The translations under genes were made by a program, and so were the position numbers. A stretch of 26,175 nucleotides of DNA, from positions 1-26,175 of the forward strand of contig CABUOQ010000026.1 in NCBI GenBank assembly GCA_902493275.1, given 5' to 3'. Positions 15,353 to 23,513 of this stretch are shown in pieces; the stretch's first letter is position 1, and each line of letters begins with the position of its first letter. Below the pieces are notes generated by a model. That model did no database searches. It saw only the letters and a list, made by a program, of their open reading frames with translations, and was not told where the DNA came from. The DNA is from an uncultured Bacillota bacterium. GTDB lineage: Bacteria; Bacillota_I; Bacilli_A; RFN20; CAG-449.

Positions 15353-15949
15353 TTATCTTTCTTCATCAGCCATTTCTAGCATTTTCATACGTTTACGAAT
15401 TATTTGTTTTATACGATAGCTTGCTCTTGATAAATTATCATTAACTACAACATAATCATAATTATCCTTATATCCAATTTCTCTTTGAGCTTTAGCTAAT
15501 CTTTCTTGAATAATATTATCTGGCTCAGATTTTCTTCCACGAATACGTCTTTCTAATTCTTCTAATGATGGTGGCACTAAAAATATTGATATCACATCTT
15601 TACCTTTACATTTAGATAAAACTTCTTTAGCTCCTTCTATTTCAATTTCAAGAAAAACATTTTTTCCTTCATTTCTTAGTTTTTCAACATATTCTCGTGG
15701 CGTCCCATAATAATTGCCAACAAAATGAGTAAATTCCAAAAATTTATCTTCCTTAGCCAATTGTAAAAATTTATCTGTAGAAACAAAAAAATAGTCCACT
15801 CCATCTTTTTCACTATTTCTTGGTAATCTTGTGGTCATAGAGATTGAATATACGAGATTTAAAGACTCATCCTTAAAGACTTTTTTTCTCACTGTGCCCT
15901 TACCAACACCTGATGGCCCAGAAAGTACGATTAATAAACCTTTTTTCAT
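15353..15949 (-). CDS. gmk: Guanylate kinase
   Basis: The 198-aa enzyme phosphorylates GMP (and dGMP) with ATP to GDP, feeding GTP and (p)ppGpp pools. The P-loop GPSGVGKGT is at 11-19. The GMP-binding region SISMTTRLPRNSEKDGVDYFFVS is followed by FVGNYYGTPREYVE. The lid contains RRIRGRKSE. Length is standard. AGGAG lies 6 nt before ATG. It is the first gene of the 11-gene minus operon, driven by the consensus-like promoter at 15976-16004 with a leader of about 20 nt. Confidence 0.97.
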   Translation of the reverse strand: MKKGLLIVLSGPSGVGKGTVRKKVFKDESLNLVYSISMTTRLPRNSEKDGVDYFFVSTDKFLQLAKEDKFLEFTHFVGNYYGTPREYVEKLRNEGKNVFLEIEIEGAKEVLSKCKGKDVISIFLVPPSLEELERRIRGRKSEPDNIIQERLAKAQREIGYKDNYDYVVVNDNLSRASYRIKQIIRKRMKMLEMADEER

Positions 15950-15975
15950 AATTACTCCTTATTAAGGTATTTATA

Positions 15976-16004
15976 ATTATATAAATTAAAAGTAGCCAAT
16001 TCAA
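15976..16004 (-). promoter_or_regulatory. Promoter of the gmk operon
   Basis: On the minus strand: -35 TTGAAT (15999-16004), 17-nt spacer, perfect -10 TATAAT (15976-15981), predicted start near 15969. No other equally good promoter was seen inside the operon; a lone TATAAT at 13124-13129, before the DUF1904-like gene, lacks a good -35. Confidence 0.75.
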
Positions 16005-16087
16005 TGAGAAATTAAACTTTTTTTGCCATTTTTATAAAAAAAATATCATTTTTTAAAGTAATTATGCTATTTTCATATAAATATTAA

Positions 16088-16096
16088 TGATAGAAT
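16088..16096 (+). promoter_or_regulatory. Extended -10 promoter of rqcH (leaderless)
   Basis: TGA-TAGAAT (16088-16096) lies exactly 7 nt before ATG 16104, so transcription should start at or next to the start codon. The -35 region (TATTTT at 16068-16073) is weak, which is usual for extended -10 promoters. No Shine-Dalgarno sequence precedes the ATG. Confidence 0.6.
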
Positions 16097-16103
16097 AGTA
16101 ACT

Positions 16104-17678
16104 ATGGGAATATCTAATTTTACTTTAACAAAAATATTTGGTGCAATATATGACAACCTTTTAGGGGCCAAAATCGAAAGAATTATCAATATATCTAATA
16201 ACGATTTTATTTTATCCATCTTTAAAGATGGTAAAAGTCAAAATCTAATGATATCACTTGATCCTTCATTGCCGATACTTCTCTTAGCGCCTTCTTTTAA
16301 AGTTGATTCTATTAATGTGGCTTCATATCAATGCAATATGTTAAAAAAATATTTTGAGCATGGAACAATCGTCTCATTAGAAAAGATAAAAGATGATCGT
16401 ATCATTATCATCAACATTAAAAAATGGAGTCAATCGTATCAATTACTATCTAGCAAATTAATATTCGAATTATTTCCATTATCTCCAAACATCATAATCA
16501 CAGATGATGATTATAAAATTCTTGATGCTTTTAAACACTCTGAATCATTAGATAGCAAGCATCCAATATATAAGGGTCTTACGTATTCTTTTCCTAATAC
16601 CACACCAAAGTACTTCAATGCGCACACTCCTATTAGCGATATGATGGGGAAAATAAATAAATCTGAACTTCGTTATCTTCAGAGTTTAAGTGCAGATGAT
16701 TATTATCAAGAATTAAAAAAAATGATTGAGGAAAAAGATTATTACTTATATAAAAATGAAATATCCTCGTTAAAGATTAATCCCGAAGCAAAGAAGGTCA
16801 AACTCGAAGACCTATATGAGATTCTTCTAAAAAAGAAAACGGAAGAAAATAAGCAAAACAAATATCAACATATCTTCAAGCTAGTTGAGCAAAAAATTAA
16901 ATCTAATGAAAAGAAAATTAAAAATTTAGAATTAGATAAAAATAAATTTTTGAATTATAATCACTATCAAGAATATGGAAATCTTCTATTTTTAGGCGAA
17001 GATATTTATCATAAAGGTGATACTTCTATTACTATTGAAAATATCACTATCGCTTTAGATAGCAAATTGAATTTAAAAGAAAATGCTCAAAAATATTTCA
17101 AATTATATAAAAAAAGTAAAACTGGTTTAGTTCAAATCGAATTACAAAAAGAAAATGCCAAGAAAGAACTTGATTATTTTAAACAAATTGCTAGTCAACT
17201 TCTGTTTGCTTCAAATAACGATTTACAAGAAATAATATTAGATTTGAGCGAAAATCATTATTTAAAAGAGCAAAAAAATAATTCTAAAAAGAAAAAACAA
17301 CCCGGCAATAAACGTTATACTCCTCACTATATAAAATTAGAAAATGAAATTAAAATCGGATATGGATTATCCTCATTTCAAAATGAGGAATTAACCTTCT
17401 CTATCGCCAAAAAAGATGATATTTATTTACATATCAAAGATTTTCATGGCCCACATGTAATCTTATTTACCCCATCTCCAAGTGATGATGAATTACTTTT
17501 TGCTGCTGAAGTCGCACTATACTTTGCCAATAAAAGTCTAGGTGAAGTTTATTATTGTAAAAGAGGAAATGTAAAAAAAGTTCCTGGACAAAGAGGATTA
17601 ACTACGTTAACTTCTTACCATACTTTAACTATTAAACAAATAAGAGAAAAAACCTTATCTTTACTTAAGCGCTATTAA
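16104..17678 (+). CDS. rqcH: Ribosome quality control protein RqcH (NFACT family)
   Basis: The 524-aa NFACT protein binds stalled 50S-peptidyl-tRNA complexes and, in Bacillus subtilis, directs C-terminal alanine tailing of nascent chains; older annotations call it fibronectin-binding protein. The NFACT-N domain (about 1-180) contains KDDRIIIINI with Asp98-Arg99, matching the conserved Asp-Arg needed for tailing. A charged coiled coil (about 245-390) follows. NFACT-R (about 410-515) has IGYGLSSFQNEELTF, KKDDIYLHIKDFHGPHVIL and a PGQRGLTTLTS segment. The family's usual GRN near IGYG is changed to GLS, a minor oddity. It appears leaderless. Its last 18 nt overlap the end of tcdA on the other strand. 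Confidence 0.93.
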   Translation: MGISNFTLTKIFGAIYDNLLGAKIERIINISNNDFILSIFKDGKSQNLMISLDPSLPILLLAPSFKVDSINVASYQCNMLKKYFEHGTIVSLEKIKDDRIIIINIKKWSQSYQLLSSKLIFELFPLSPNIIITDDDYKILDAFKHSESLDSKHPIYKGLTYSFPNTTPKYFNAHTPISDMMGKINKSELRYLQSLSADDYYQELKKMIEEKDYYLYKNEISSLKINPEAKKVKLEDLYEILLKKKTEENKQNKYQHIFKLVEQKIKSNEKKIKNLELDKNKFLNYNHYQEYGNLLFLGEDIYHKGDTSITIENITIALDSKLNLKENAQKYFKLYKKSKTGLVQIELQKENAKKELDYFKQIASQLLFASNNDLQEIILDLSENHYLKEQKNNSKKKKQPGNKRYTPHYIKLENEIKIGYGLSSFQNEELTFSIAKKDDIYLHIKDFHGPHVILFTPSPSDDELLFAAEVALYFANKSLGEVYYCKRGNVKKVPGQRGLTTLTSYHTLTIKQIREKTLSLLKRY

Positions 17679-18347
17679 ATATTTTATAGCTTCACTGGCT
17701 ATTAACAATCCTGCTGACCCCACGACAAATATTTGACTAGCGATAATTCTCTGCTCATTTTTCATAGGAATTTCATCTGAAAAACAAACTTTAACATTCT
17801 TTATATCTAATTTTTTTAACTCTGTGCGTACTTTTTTAGCTAACGGGCATTGATATGTTTGATTGATATCACAAATTTTAAATTTTTGAGGATTAGATTT
17901 ATTTCCTGTCCCCATGCATGAAATTATTTCAACATTAAATTCTTTACATTTTTTTATTAATGTTATCTTCGCTTCAACATCATCAATGCAATCTATTACT
18001 AAATCATAATTATCAAATGATATTTCATCAATATTATTTTCTTTGATAAAAAAAGGATAGGTGTTAACCTTAATTTCATTATCAATTTCTTGAATTCTTT
18101 TTTTAAATGCTTCTGTTTTTAAAACATTTATATTACTATCAATCGCAATTATTTGACGATTAAAATTACTTAATTCAATGATATCGCCATCGCAAATATC
18201 AATTGATTTAATACCTGTACGCGCTAATGATTCAACTACAAAACCACCAACACCTCCTAATCCTACAATTAAAACGTGACGTCTTTGTAATTTCATTAGT
18301 CCTTGCTCTTCATAAATGGGAATTAATCTTTGATATTTTTCTAACAT
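17661..18347 (-). CDS. tcdA: tRNA threonylcarbamoyladenosine dehydratase
   Basis: The 228-aa ThiF/E1-like enzyme converts t6A37 of tRNA to the cyclic form ct6A using ATP. The Rossmann motif VLIVGLGGVGGFV is at 26-38. D(G)DIIELSNFNRQ follows, with the Asn-Arg-Gln typical of the superfamily. YDLVIDCIDDVEAKITLI, ISCMGTGNKSNPQKF and CPLAKKVRTELKK match TcdA rather than MoeB or ThiF; no CxxC zinc pairs are present. It overlaps the thioredoxin-like lipoprotein gene by 7 nt and is the last gene of the minus unit. Its 3' end overlaps rqcH by 18 nt, and I see no separate terminator. Confidence 0.9.
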   Translation of the reverse strand: MLEKYQRLIPIYEEQGLMKLQRRHVLIVGLGGVGGFVVESLARTGIKSIDICDGDIIELSNFNRQIIAIDSNINVLKTEAFKKRIQEIDNEIKVNTYPFFIKENNIDEISFDNYDLVIDCIDDVEAKITLIKKCKEFNVEIISCMGTGNKSNPQKFKICDINQTYQCPLAKKVRTELKKLDIKNVKVCFSDEIPMKNEQRIIASQIFVVGSAGLLIASEAIKYLIALK

Positions 18348-18772
18348 TTTTCAAACCTACAATGAGCATTAATTAAATCATTGAATTTATTATAATTATT
18401 TTCGCTCTTTATAATTTTAGCATTTTTAAAAACAAATAAAAATGGTACACCTTGATAATATATATTATTTTGTTTATTAAATTTTGAAAAATTCTTTTTC
18501 TCATCATCATTTAATTCATTAATATGAAGATGGTAAATATTTATATTATCTTTCTCCATAATTGAAGTTAATATTTGTTTTCCCATTTCACAATGATAAC
18601 AATTATCAAGCGAAAAAAACATTAAACCTTGATCAAAAAACTTATTTTCATATTGAATTTCATCTAATTCGATAAATCCAGGTATTTCCGCTTTTGATAT
18701 TAAAATATACTCCTCACTTCGTGCACATGATATCAAGCATAATACCATTAAGAAAAAATATCCTTTTTTCAC
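18341..18772 (-). CDS. Thioredoxin-fold lipoprotein
   Basis: The 143-aa protein has a lipoprotein signal (MKKGYFFLMVLCLISC) with lipobox-like LISC and Cys16 as the predicted lipid anchor. The mature part looks like thioredoxin: a strand MFFSLDN, the active-site pair Cys58-Tyr-His-Cys61, and a cis-Pro loop GVPFLFVF with Pro110. It should be anchored outside the membrane and act as a thiol reductase or oxidase; YH between the cysteines recalls the more oxidising DsbA-like CPHC. Its partner is unknown, since no DsbD/CcdA is in the window. It overlaps trmL (ATGA) and tcdA (7 nt), a tight coupling with two tRNA enzymes that may reflect compactness rather than function. Confidence 0.8.
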   Translation of the reverse strand: MKKGYFFLMVLCLISCARSEEYILISKAEIPGFIELDEIQYENKFFDQGLMFFSLDNCYHCEMGKQILTSIMEKDNINIYHLHINELNDDEKKNFSKFNKQNNIYYQGVPFLFVFKNAKIIKSENNYNKFNDLINAHCRFEKC

Positions 18773-19278
18773 TTTTTCAAAAAGTCAGCTCCTTTAAAAG
18801 TTTCATTAGTGGACAAATTAAAAAAGTCTTGCTGTCTAACAGCTTCATATACCACTAAAGCCACACAATTAGAAAGATTTAAACTTCTAGCATTGGGCTT
18901 CATCGGAATTCTTAAGCAATGATCTAAATCTTTTTTTAAAATCTCATAAGGAATTCCCGTAGATTCTCTCCCAAACATAAAATAGTAATCTTCTAAAGGA
19001 TTATGCACATCAATATCTGAATAGACATTGCTAGCATATCTAGTAATATAATACAAAATTATATTTGGGTTTTTTTGACGAAAATCGTCTATACTTTCAT
19101 ATTCTATAATTTCACAATCTAAAATATAATCCATTCCCGCGCGAGCAAAAGCTTTTTCATCAAGCGAAAATCCCAATGGCTTTATTAAATGTAATCTTGC
19201 TCCGACAGAAGCACAAGTGCGAACTATATTTCCGCAATTGCCAGCAATTTCAGGTTGAAATAAAACAACGTTAATCAT
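18769..19278 (-). CDS. trmL: tRNA (cytidine/uridine-34-2'-O)-methyltransferase TrmL
   Basis: The 169-aa SPOUT methyltransferase modifies the wobble ribose of tRNA-Leu isoacceptors (CspR in older Bacillus annotation). Motif 1 PEIAGNCGNIVRTCASVGARL is at 9-29. FGRESTGIPYEIL and IPMKPNARSLNLSNCVALVVYEA form the deep trefoil knot that binds SAM. Length is normal. It lies downstream of the VTT gene with an 8-nt overlap and overlaps the next gene by ATGA, so all are co-transcribed. Confidence 0.95.
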   Translation of the reverse strand: MINVVLFQPEIAGNCGNIVRTCASVGARLHLIKPLGFSLDEKAFARAGMDYILDCEIIEYESIDDFRQKNPNIILYYITRYASNVYSDIDVHNPLEDYYFMFGRESTGIPYEILKKDLDHCLRIPMKPNARSLNLSNCVALVVYEAVRQQDFFNLSTNETFKGADFLKK

Positions 19279-20038
19279 TTTTATTATCCTCTTTTTTATT
19301 TTTTTTAAATATATCTAAAATTTTATTTATAAAACGATAGAAAAAAGCATTTAATTTATCAGCATTTTTAAAGCAATAAATAAAGATGATAATAGCAATA
19401 ATACTTAATCCAATTATTACTGGAATTCCCCAACCAGAGAAAGGAATTATTTCTCCTGATAAGAATAATAAATTTCCAACGATAGTCGTTGCCCTAGTAA
19501 CTAATTGCATTATGATAAACGTAAATAACGAAACTGGCAAAATTCCTGCTATAGCACAAATGGCATCATCTGGAAAAAAAGGAAATAAAAACATAAAAAA
19601 TATGACTACATTTTCTTTTCCTTTCATTTTAGTTAAATAATTATCGACTGTTTCTTTATCTCCAACGACCCAATTTACAAAAGGACGACCAATTTTTCTT
19701 CCTAAGACAAAAGCAAAAATAGACCCTAAAACTATACCAATATAAGAATATAAAAAACTAAGACCAAAACCAAATAAGTAATTACCTGCAACAATTGTCA
19801 CTGTGCTTGGAATAGGAATAAAAGTAACTTGCAAAAATGACACCAGTATAAATAATAATGGTCCCCATACTCCAGCTTTAGCGATTAAATTCTGTAGTTG
19901 CTCCCTACTTATTTTATTTATACCAAAATGCTTTGCTAATAGATAGCCTATCAAAATAATTCCACCGATGATAACTACTAGAACAAATATTCTAAATATC
20001 ATTTTCTTTAGGCTATTTCTTTTTTTCTCTTGCTCCAT
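19271..20038 (-). CDS. VTT-domain (TVP38/TMEM64, DedA-like) membrane protein
   Basis: The 255-aa integral membrane protein has a first helix at about 12-32, then the VTT/SNARE-associated core. FIPIPSTVTIVAGNYLFG (about 74-91) is the re-entrant motif; GSIFAFVLGRKIGRPFV and FFMFLFPFFPDDAICAIAG match the family's G-x-x-x-G/R and FRxxPxxP-type segments. The C-terminal tail is strongly basic (FKKNKKEDNK). Relatives act as scramblases or transporters of lipid carriers; the substrate here is unknown. It heads the trmL unit, 62 nt after the SleB-type gene. A clear own promoter was not found, although TATAAT-like boxes exist in the gap. Confidence 0.88.
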   Translation of the reverse strand: MEQEKKRNSLKKMIFRIFVLVVIIGGIILIGYLLAKHFGINKISREQLQNLIAKAGVWGPLLFILVSFLQVTFIPIPSTVTIVAGNYLFGFGLSFLYSYIGIVLGSIFAFVLGRKIGRPFVNWVVGDKETVDNYLTKMKGKENVVIFFMFLFPFFPDDAICAIAGILPVSLFTFIIMQLVTRATTIVGNLLFLSGEIIPFSGWGIPVIIGLSIIAIIIFIYCFKNADKLNAFFYRFINKILDIFKKNKKEDNKND

Positions 20039-20100
20039 ATTTTTCCTTTGATAATAGTATATATTATTTGAGCAAAATTATATATTTGTTTTAAAACATT

Positions 20101-20511
20101 TTATAAATTACAAAGTTTTTCTGGATCATAAAAACAATGATTTTTATATTTTCCAGCAAAAACACCGTACCAATCTTTTTTACAAGGTTTTCCTTTACCT
20201 GGATTTTGAAAATATAAAGCAGAATATGCCGGATTAGCTCTCCAGAATTTAATACAATCTAAAGCGTATTTTCTTTCACTAGAATTTGCTTGTCCCATAA
20301 ACAAGCCTATTTTTGTTCCTTCAAATTGATTTTTTTGCATTACAGCATCATATATAGTCTTAATATTTTTAAAAGGCTTGCAATTATAAGCAACTCGATT
20401 AACCACGACGTTCCCTACCAATTTTTGTCCAAAGATTCCTTCTCCTTGCGCCTCAGCTCGCATAATACGAGCCAATATATCAACATCGACATCTCGATAA
20501 CGCACTCTCAT
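20101..20511 (-). CDS. SleB/CwlJ-type cell wall hydrolase
   Basis: The 136-aa protein is little more than a Hydrolase_2 domain. ILARIMRAEAQGEG (13-26) has the catalytic Glu20. LVGNVVVNRV, QFEG and a C-terminal YGVFAGKYKNHCFYDP complete the family pattern. In spore formers such enzymes cut cortex peptidoglycan; in many other Firmicutes they act in wall turnover. No signal peptide or membrane anchor is visible, like CwlJ and unlike SleB. The ATG at 20511 is preferred over a GTG at 20520 because AGGTGA lies 6 nt before it. A TATAAT box (20537-20542, minus) is a candidate -10. Spore formation cannot be judged from this window. Confidence 0.85.
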   Translation of the reverse strand: MRVRYRDVDVDILARIMRAEAQGEGIFGQKLVGNVVVNRVAYNCKPFKNIKTIYDAVMQKNQFEGTKIGLFMGQANSSERKYALDCIKFWRANPAYSALYFQNPGKGKPCKKDWYGVFAGKYKNHCFYDPEKLCNL

Positions 20512-20561
20512 TATAATCACCTAATATATAAATATGATTATAATTAAAAAATGAGATAAAA

Positions 20562-20589
20562 TTGACAAAATATTAAAAACCATGATAAC
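20562..20589 (+). promoter_or_regulatory. Promoter of the antiporter gene
   Basis: A perfect -35 TTGACA (20562-20567) is followed after 16 nt by GATAAC (20584-20589), a fair -10. The predicted start near 20596 gives a leader of about 78 nt that holds two inverted repeats. Confidence 0.55.
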
Positions 20590-20609
20590 TATTGAAATAT
20601 AAAAACATC

Positions 20610-20654
20610 AGTGATAAAATCACTATTTGTTGGATACATATCTATAGATATGTA
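20610..20654 (+). promoter_or_regulatory. Two hairpins in the 5' leader of the antiporter gene
   Basis: The first is AGTGAT-AAA-ATCACT (20610-20624). The second is a 20-nt perfect palindrome centred on CTATAG (20635-20654), ending 8 nt before the AGAAGGAG Shine-Dalgarno. They may be RNA stems or a protein operator. I recognise no known riboswitch. Confidence 0.5.
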
Positions 20655-20673
20655 AATCTTAGAAGGAGAAGAT

Positions 20674-22020
20674 ATGAATTTTGTATTAGTAGTCGGTATT
20701 TTATTAGTACTCGGTTTAGCATCAACTCGTCTAATGAAGATATTAAAATTACCAAATGTTACTGGTTATCTTATCGTTGGACTTCTCGCCGCTGTTGGAT
20801 GCTTAGTTATTGATTCGTTAACAAAATCAACTGGTTTAATCGATGAATTAAATGAGTTAAATGAAACATTTTCCGACATCGCCTTAGGTTTTATTGCTTT
20901 ATCTATTGGTGAAGAATTTAAATTATCAAAAATTAAGCAATATGGTTCTAAAATAATCACTATTACTTTTTTACAAGCTTTTGGCGCAGTTATTTTAGTT
21001 GATGCAGTATTATTAGTAATATGCTTATTATTAAACGTCCCATTTGAAATTGCAATTTGTTTAGGAGCGATTGCTACAGCTACTGCTCCAGCAGCAACAT
21101 TGATGGTTATCCACCAATATAAAGCTCGCGGACCTTTAGTTGACATCTTACTTCCTGTTGTAGCTTTCGATGATGCAATTGGTTTAATTATCTTTGCGAT
21201 TTCTGTTGCTATTTCAAAAGTATTTGCAACTGGAACTGCACCTACGTTTATGTCATTATGTCTATTACCACTTATTGAAATTTTGGGTTCAATTGCTATT
21301 GGATTTGTTCTTGGTTGGTTATTACATTTATGCGTAAAATTCTTTAAATCACGTAATAATCACGTGGTAAACATCATTGCCTTCACATTATTAGGTGTTG
21401 GTATATGTGCTGCTTTAAACACAATCAAGATTAATGGTGAAACACTTGAATTTTCTAACTTACTTTGCTGTATGATGATTGGTGCTGTATATATTAATTT
21501 AGCAAGAAAAGAAAATGACCTTTCAATCGTTGAACGTGACTTTAGCCTTGTAGATAGATGGACACCTTTCTTATTTATGTTATTCTTCGTTTTAAGTGGA
21601 GCTCATCTTGTAACATCTGCTTATTCAATATTCAATTCAAACGTTAATTTCTTATATGTTATTCTAATCTTTATTGGATACTTAGTAACGAGATCATTAG
21701 GAAAATACTTCGGTGCATATGCCGGTTGTAAGATAACTAAACGTCAAAAAACTATTACTCACTATCTAGGTATCACTTTGTTACCACAAGCTGGTGTTGC
21801 TATTGGTATGGCAAATCAAATATCAGGAATGGAAGCCTTTGCAAATGGCTCAGGAGATATTATTGTAACTGTGGTATTATGTGCAACTTTAGTATATGAA
21901 TTAGTTGGTCCACTTCTAACAAAATGGTCTCTCAATCGTTCAGGTGAAATTCCTAATGAAGATGGAATTTATCCATGTGAACTTGAAGATGAAAACGCTG
22001 ATAAGCCAATTCAACAATAA
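20674..22020 (+). CDS. CPA2-type cation/proton antiporter
   Basis: The 448-aa integral membrane protein has about 12-13 helices and belongs to the NapA/KefB-type monovalent cation:proton antiporters. LKLPNVTGYLIVGLL (24-38) is the family's P-x-V-x-G-Y-L/I-x-x-G motif. GAIATATAPAATL (131-143) holds the first unwound helix. FDDAIGL with Asp166-Asp167 is the ion-binding pair; two acids suggest electrogenic exchange, as in NapA. No RCK/TrkA-N regulatory domain follows, only a short acidic tail (about 428-448). It should export Na+ or K+ against H+ and help pH and salt balance; the ion is not readable from sequence. AGAAGGAG lies 7 nt before ATG. Monocistronic, with a hairpin-bearing leader and strong terminator. 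Confidence 0.88.
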   Translation: MNFVLVVGILLVLGLASTRLMKILKLPNVTGYLIVGLLAAVGCLVIDSLTKSTGLIDELNELNETFSDIALGFIALSIGEEFKLSKIKQYGSKIITITFLQAFGAVILVDAVLLVICLLLNVPFEIAICLGAIATATAPAATLMVIHQYKARGPLVDILLPVVAFDDAIGLIIFAISVAISKVFATGTAPTFMSLCLLPLIEILGSIAIGFVLGWLLHLCVKFFKSRNNHVVNIIAFTLLGVGICAALNTIKINGETLEFSNLLCCMMIGAVYINLARKENDLSIVERDFSLVDRWTPFLFMLFFVLSGAHLVTSAYSIFNSNVNFLYVILIFIGYLVTRSLGKYFGAYAGCKITKRQKTITHYLGITLLPQAGVAIGMANQISGMEAFANGSGDIIVTVVLCATLVYELVGPLLTKWSLNRSGEIPNEDGIYPCELEDENADKPIQQ

Positions 22021-22036
22021 ATTATAAACATTAAAT

Positions 22037-22087
22037 AAAAAAAGAACTATTTTAAAGGATTAAACGCTTATAAATAGTTCTTTTTAT
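22037..22087. terminator. Bidirectional terminator between antiporter and HD-fsa unit
   Basis: A perfect 12-bp stem (AAAGAACTATTT near 22042-22053 and its complement at 22072-22083) with an 18-nt loop. A T-run follows on plus (22081-22085) and a longer one on minus (the A-run at 22037-22043), so it can serve both convergent units. Confidence 0.85.
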
Positions 22088-22220
22088 ATGTTTATACATT
22101 ACATATTATCGAGGATAAATTTCCACATTAAGCTTCGTATTTTTGCAATTTTCATTTATTATCGCTTTATCAGATTCATTGCTCTATTATGCAGAACACT
22201 TTAATTTATTATATTTTTTA

Positions 22221-22733
22221 TTAAATATTATATATGATTAAATCACTCAACTTAAGATATGGTTCTTTAATAAAAATTTCTTTAATAGAACAAATTTTAT
22301 CAAAAATCATAACTAAAAAAGACTCCTTACAATATGGCAAAGATAACGTCAAGGGAAACATATGCTTACAAATGATATCTTCTTCAATGTAATTGATATT
22401 AAAGTGCTCTTTAGCCCTTTTCACGGCAATGTGTGGATGAACATATCCATGCCAAGAAATGTTTTTATTTTTATCATGCCAATCATATAAATAAAAATCA
22501 TGAAGTAAAGCTCCTCTTACCAAAGAAGAAAAATCAATATGATAATTATGTTTCATAGCAAAGCGAAAAGAATAATAACTTACAGCTAAAGAGTGCATCA
22601 AGGTAGTTGTTTTACCATGTTGAATAAAATTCTTTTCTTTAATAAAATTTTCATTTAATAAAATATCTTTCCCTAAAAAGAAAAACATTCTTTTCAATTC
22701 ATTATCGGAAATTATATTTTTTGCTTTCCTCAT
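22221..22733 (-). CDS. HD-domain phosphohydrolase of unknown substrate
   Basis: The 170-aa protein has the HD metal-binding pattern: His47 in TLMHSLAVSYYS, His78-Asp79 in LVRGALLHDFYLYDWH, and later histidines in SWHGYVHPHIAV and KHMFPLT. It matches a Firmicutes HD family found as a single-domain protein. A phosphohydrolase is likely, but no substrate is known to me. The protein ends SDLIIYNI, perhaps slightly shorter at the C-terminus than relatives; the 130 bp beyond show no clear continuation. It overlaps fsa by ATGA and so is translationally coupled. Confidence 0.82.
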   Translation of the reverse strand: MRKAKNIISDNELKRMFFFLGKDILLNENFIKEKNFIQHGKTTTLMHSLAVSYYSFRFAMKHNYHIDFSSLVRGALLHDFYLYDWHDKNKNISWHGYVHPHIAVKRAKEHFNINYIEEDIICKHMFPLTLSLPYCKESFLVMIFDKICSIKEIFIKEPYLKLSDLIIYNI

Positions 22734-23383
22734 TTATTTCCAGCTTCTTTAAATATTTTAAGTCCATTTTCAGTAAGTGGATGTTCATACATTTGCTTAA
22801 TTACTTTAAATGGAATTGTAGCAATATCTGCTCCTGCTAAAGCAGCCTGTTCAACATGCTTTATTCCTCTAATAGAAGCGGCAATAATTTGTGACTTATA
22901 GTTATATTGATCACGCACCATAGCAATTTGAGCGATTAAATTAAAACCTGCGTCATCACTTCTATGATAATCATCTAATCTACCCATAAATGGTGAAATG
23001 AACGTTGCTCCGGCTTCCATCGCTAAAACTGCTTGTGACAAAGAAAACACTAAAGTAACGTTAGTTTTAATTCCTTCTTTGGACAATCTTGAACAGACTT
23101 TTATTCCATCGATTGTCATTGGAAGTTTAATTGTAATATTAGGTGATTTATTAGTCATTTCCACTATCTGATGTGCTTGAGCGTACATATTCTCTTCAGT
23201 GTCTTCATTAACTTCAGCCGAAATAGGACCATCAACTAAAGAAATAATTTTTGTAATTACTTCATTCATACTTTTACCACTTTTGGCTAATAGACTTGGA
23301 TTTGTAGTAACTCCAGATATAATTCCATATGAGCTTGCTTGCTCAATTTCTTCAATAATTGCTGTATCAATAAATAATTTCAT
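22730..23383 (-). CDS. fsa: Transaldolase-like / fructose-6-phosphate aldolase (TalC/MipB family)
   Basis: The 217-aa TIM barrel has Asp6 in FIDTA, GVTTNPSLLAKSG (24-36), the Schiff-base Lys86 in ITIKLPMT, TLVFSLSQA, FISPFMGRLDD and AASIRGIKH. The short form (about 215 aa) covers both transaldolases and fructose-6-phosphate aldolases; Firmicutes members mostly act as transaldolase in the pentose phosphate pathway. The residue pair that separates the two activities cannot be settled here, so tal would be an equally fair symbol. AGAGGT lies 7 nt before ATG. It is the first gene of a two-gene unit with the HD protein; a TATAAA box lies at about 23410 on minus. Confidence 0.9.
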   Translation of the reverse strand: MKLFIDTAIIEEIEQASSYGIISGVTTNPSLLAKSGKSMNEVITKIISLVDGPISAEVNEDTEENMYAQAHQIVEMTNKSPNITIKLPMTIDGIKVCSRLSKEGIKTNVTLVFSLSQAVLAMEAGATFISPFMGRLDDYHRSDDAGFNLIAQIAMVRDQYNYKSQIIAASIRGIKHVEQAALAGADIATIPFKVIKQMYEHPLTENGLKIFKEAGNK

Positions 23384-23456
23384 CGTTTATACCTCTATAA
23401 CAATATTTTATAATTATCCTTTATAAAAGTCACTAAATTTATTAAAGATATTTGCT

Positions 23457-23488
23457 ATAAAAAAGCATATCTATATTTATAAATATGC
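23457..23488 (-). terminator. Terminator of the yfcE unit
   Basis: On the minus strand GCATAT (23483-23488) pairs with ATATGC (23465-23470) around a 12-nt AT-rich loop that can pair further, followed by TTTTTTATAGC. It lies 26 nt after the last gene of the unit. Confidence 0.7.
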
Positions 23489-23513
23489 CCTTATTTTTTT
23501 ATGTTTATTATAT

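Noticed and set aside
20592..20813. 73-codon open frame over the antiporter leader and start
   Set aside because: It overlaps the antiporter in another frame, has Arg/Tyr-rich unlikely composition and starts before the leader hairpins.
22088..22220. Possible gene remnant between the antiporter terminator and the HD gene
   Set aside because: All frames are short and broken, very AT-rich, with no family resemblance; I see nothing supportable.
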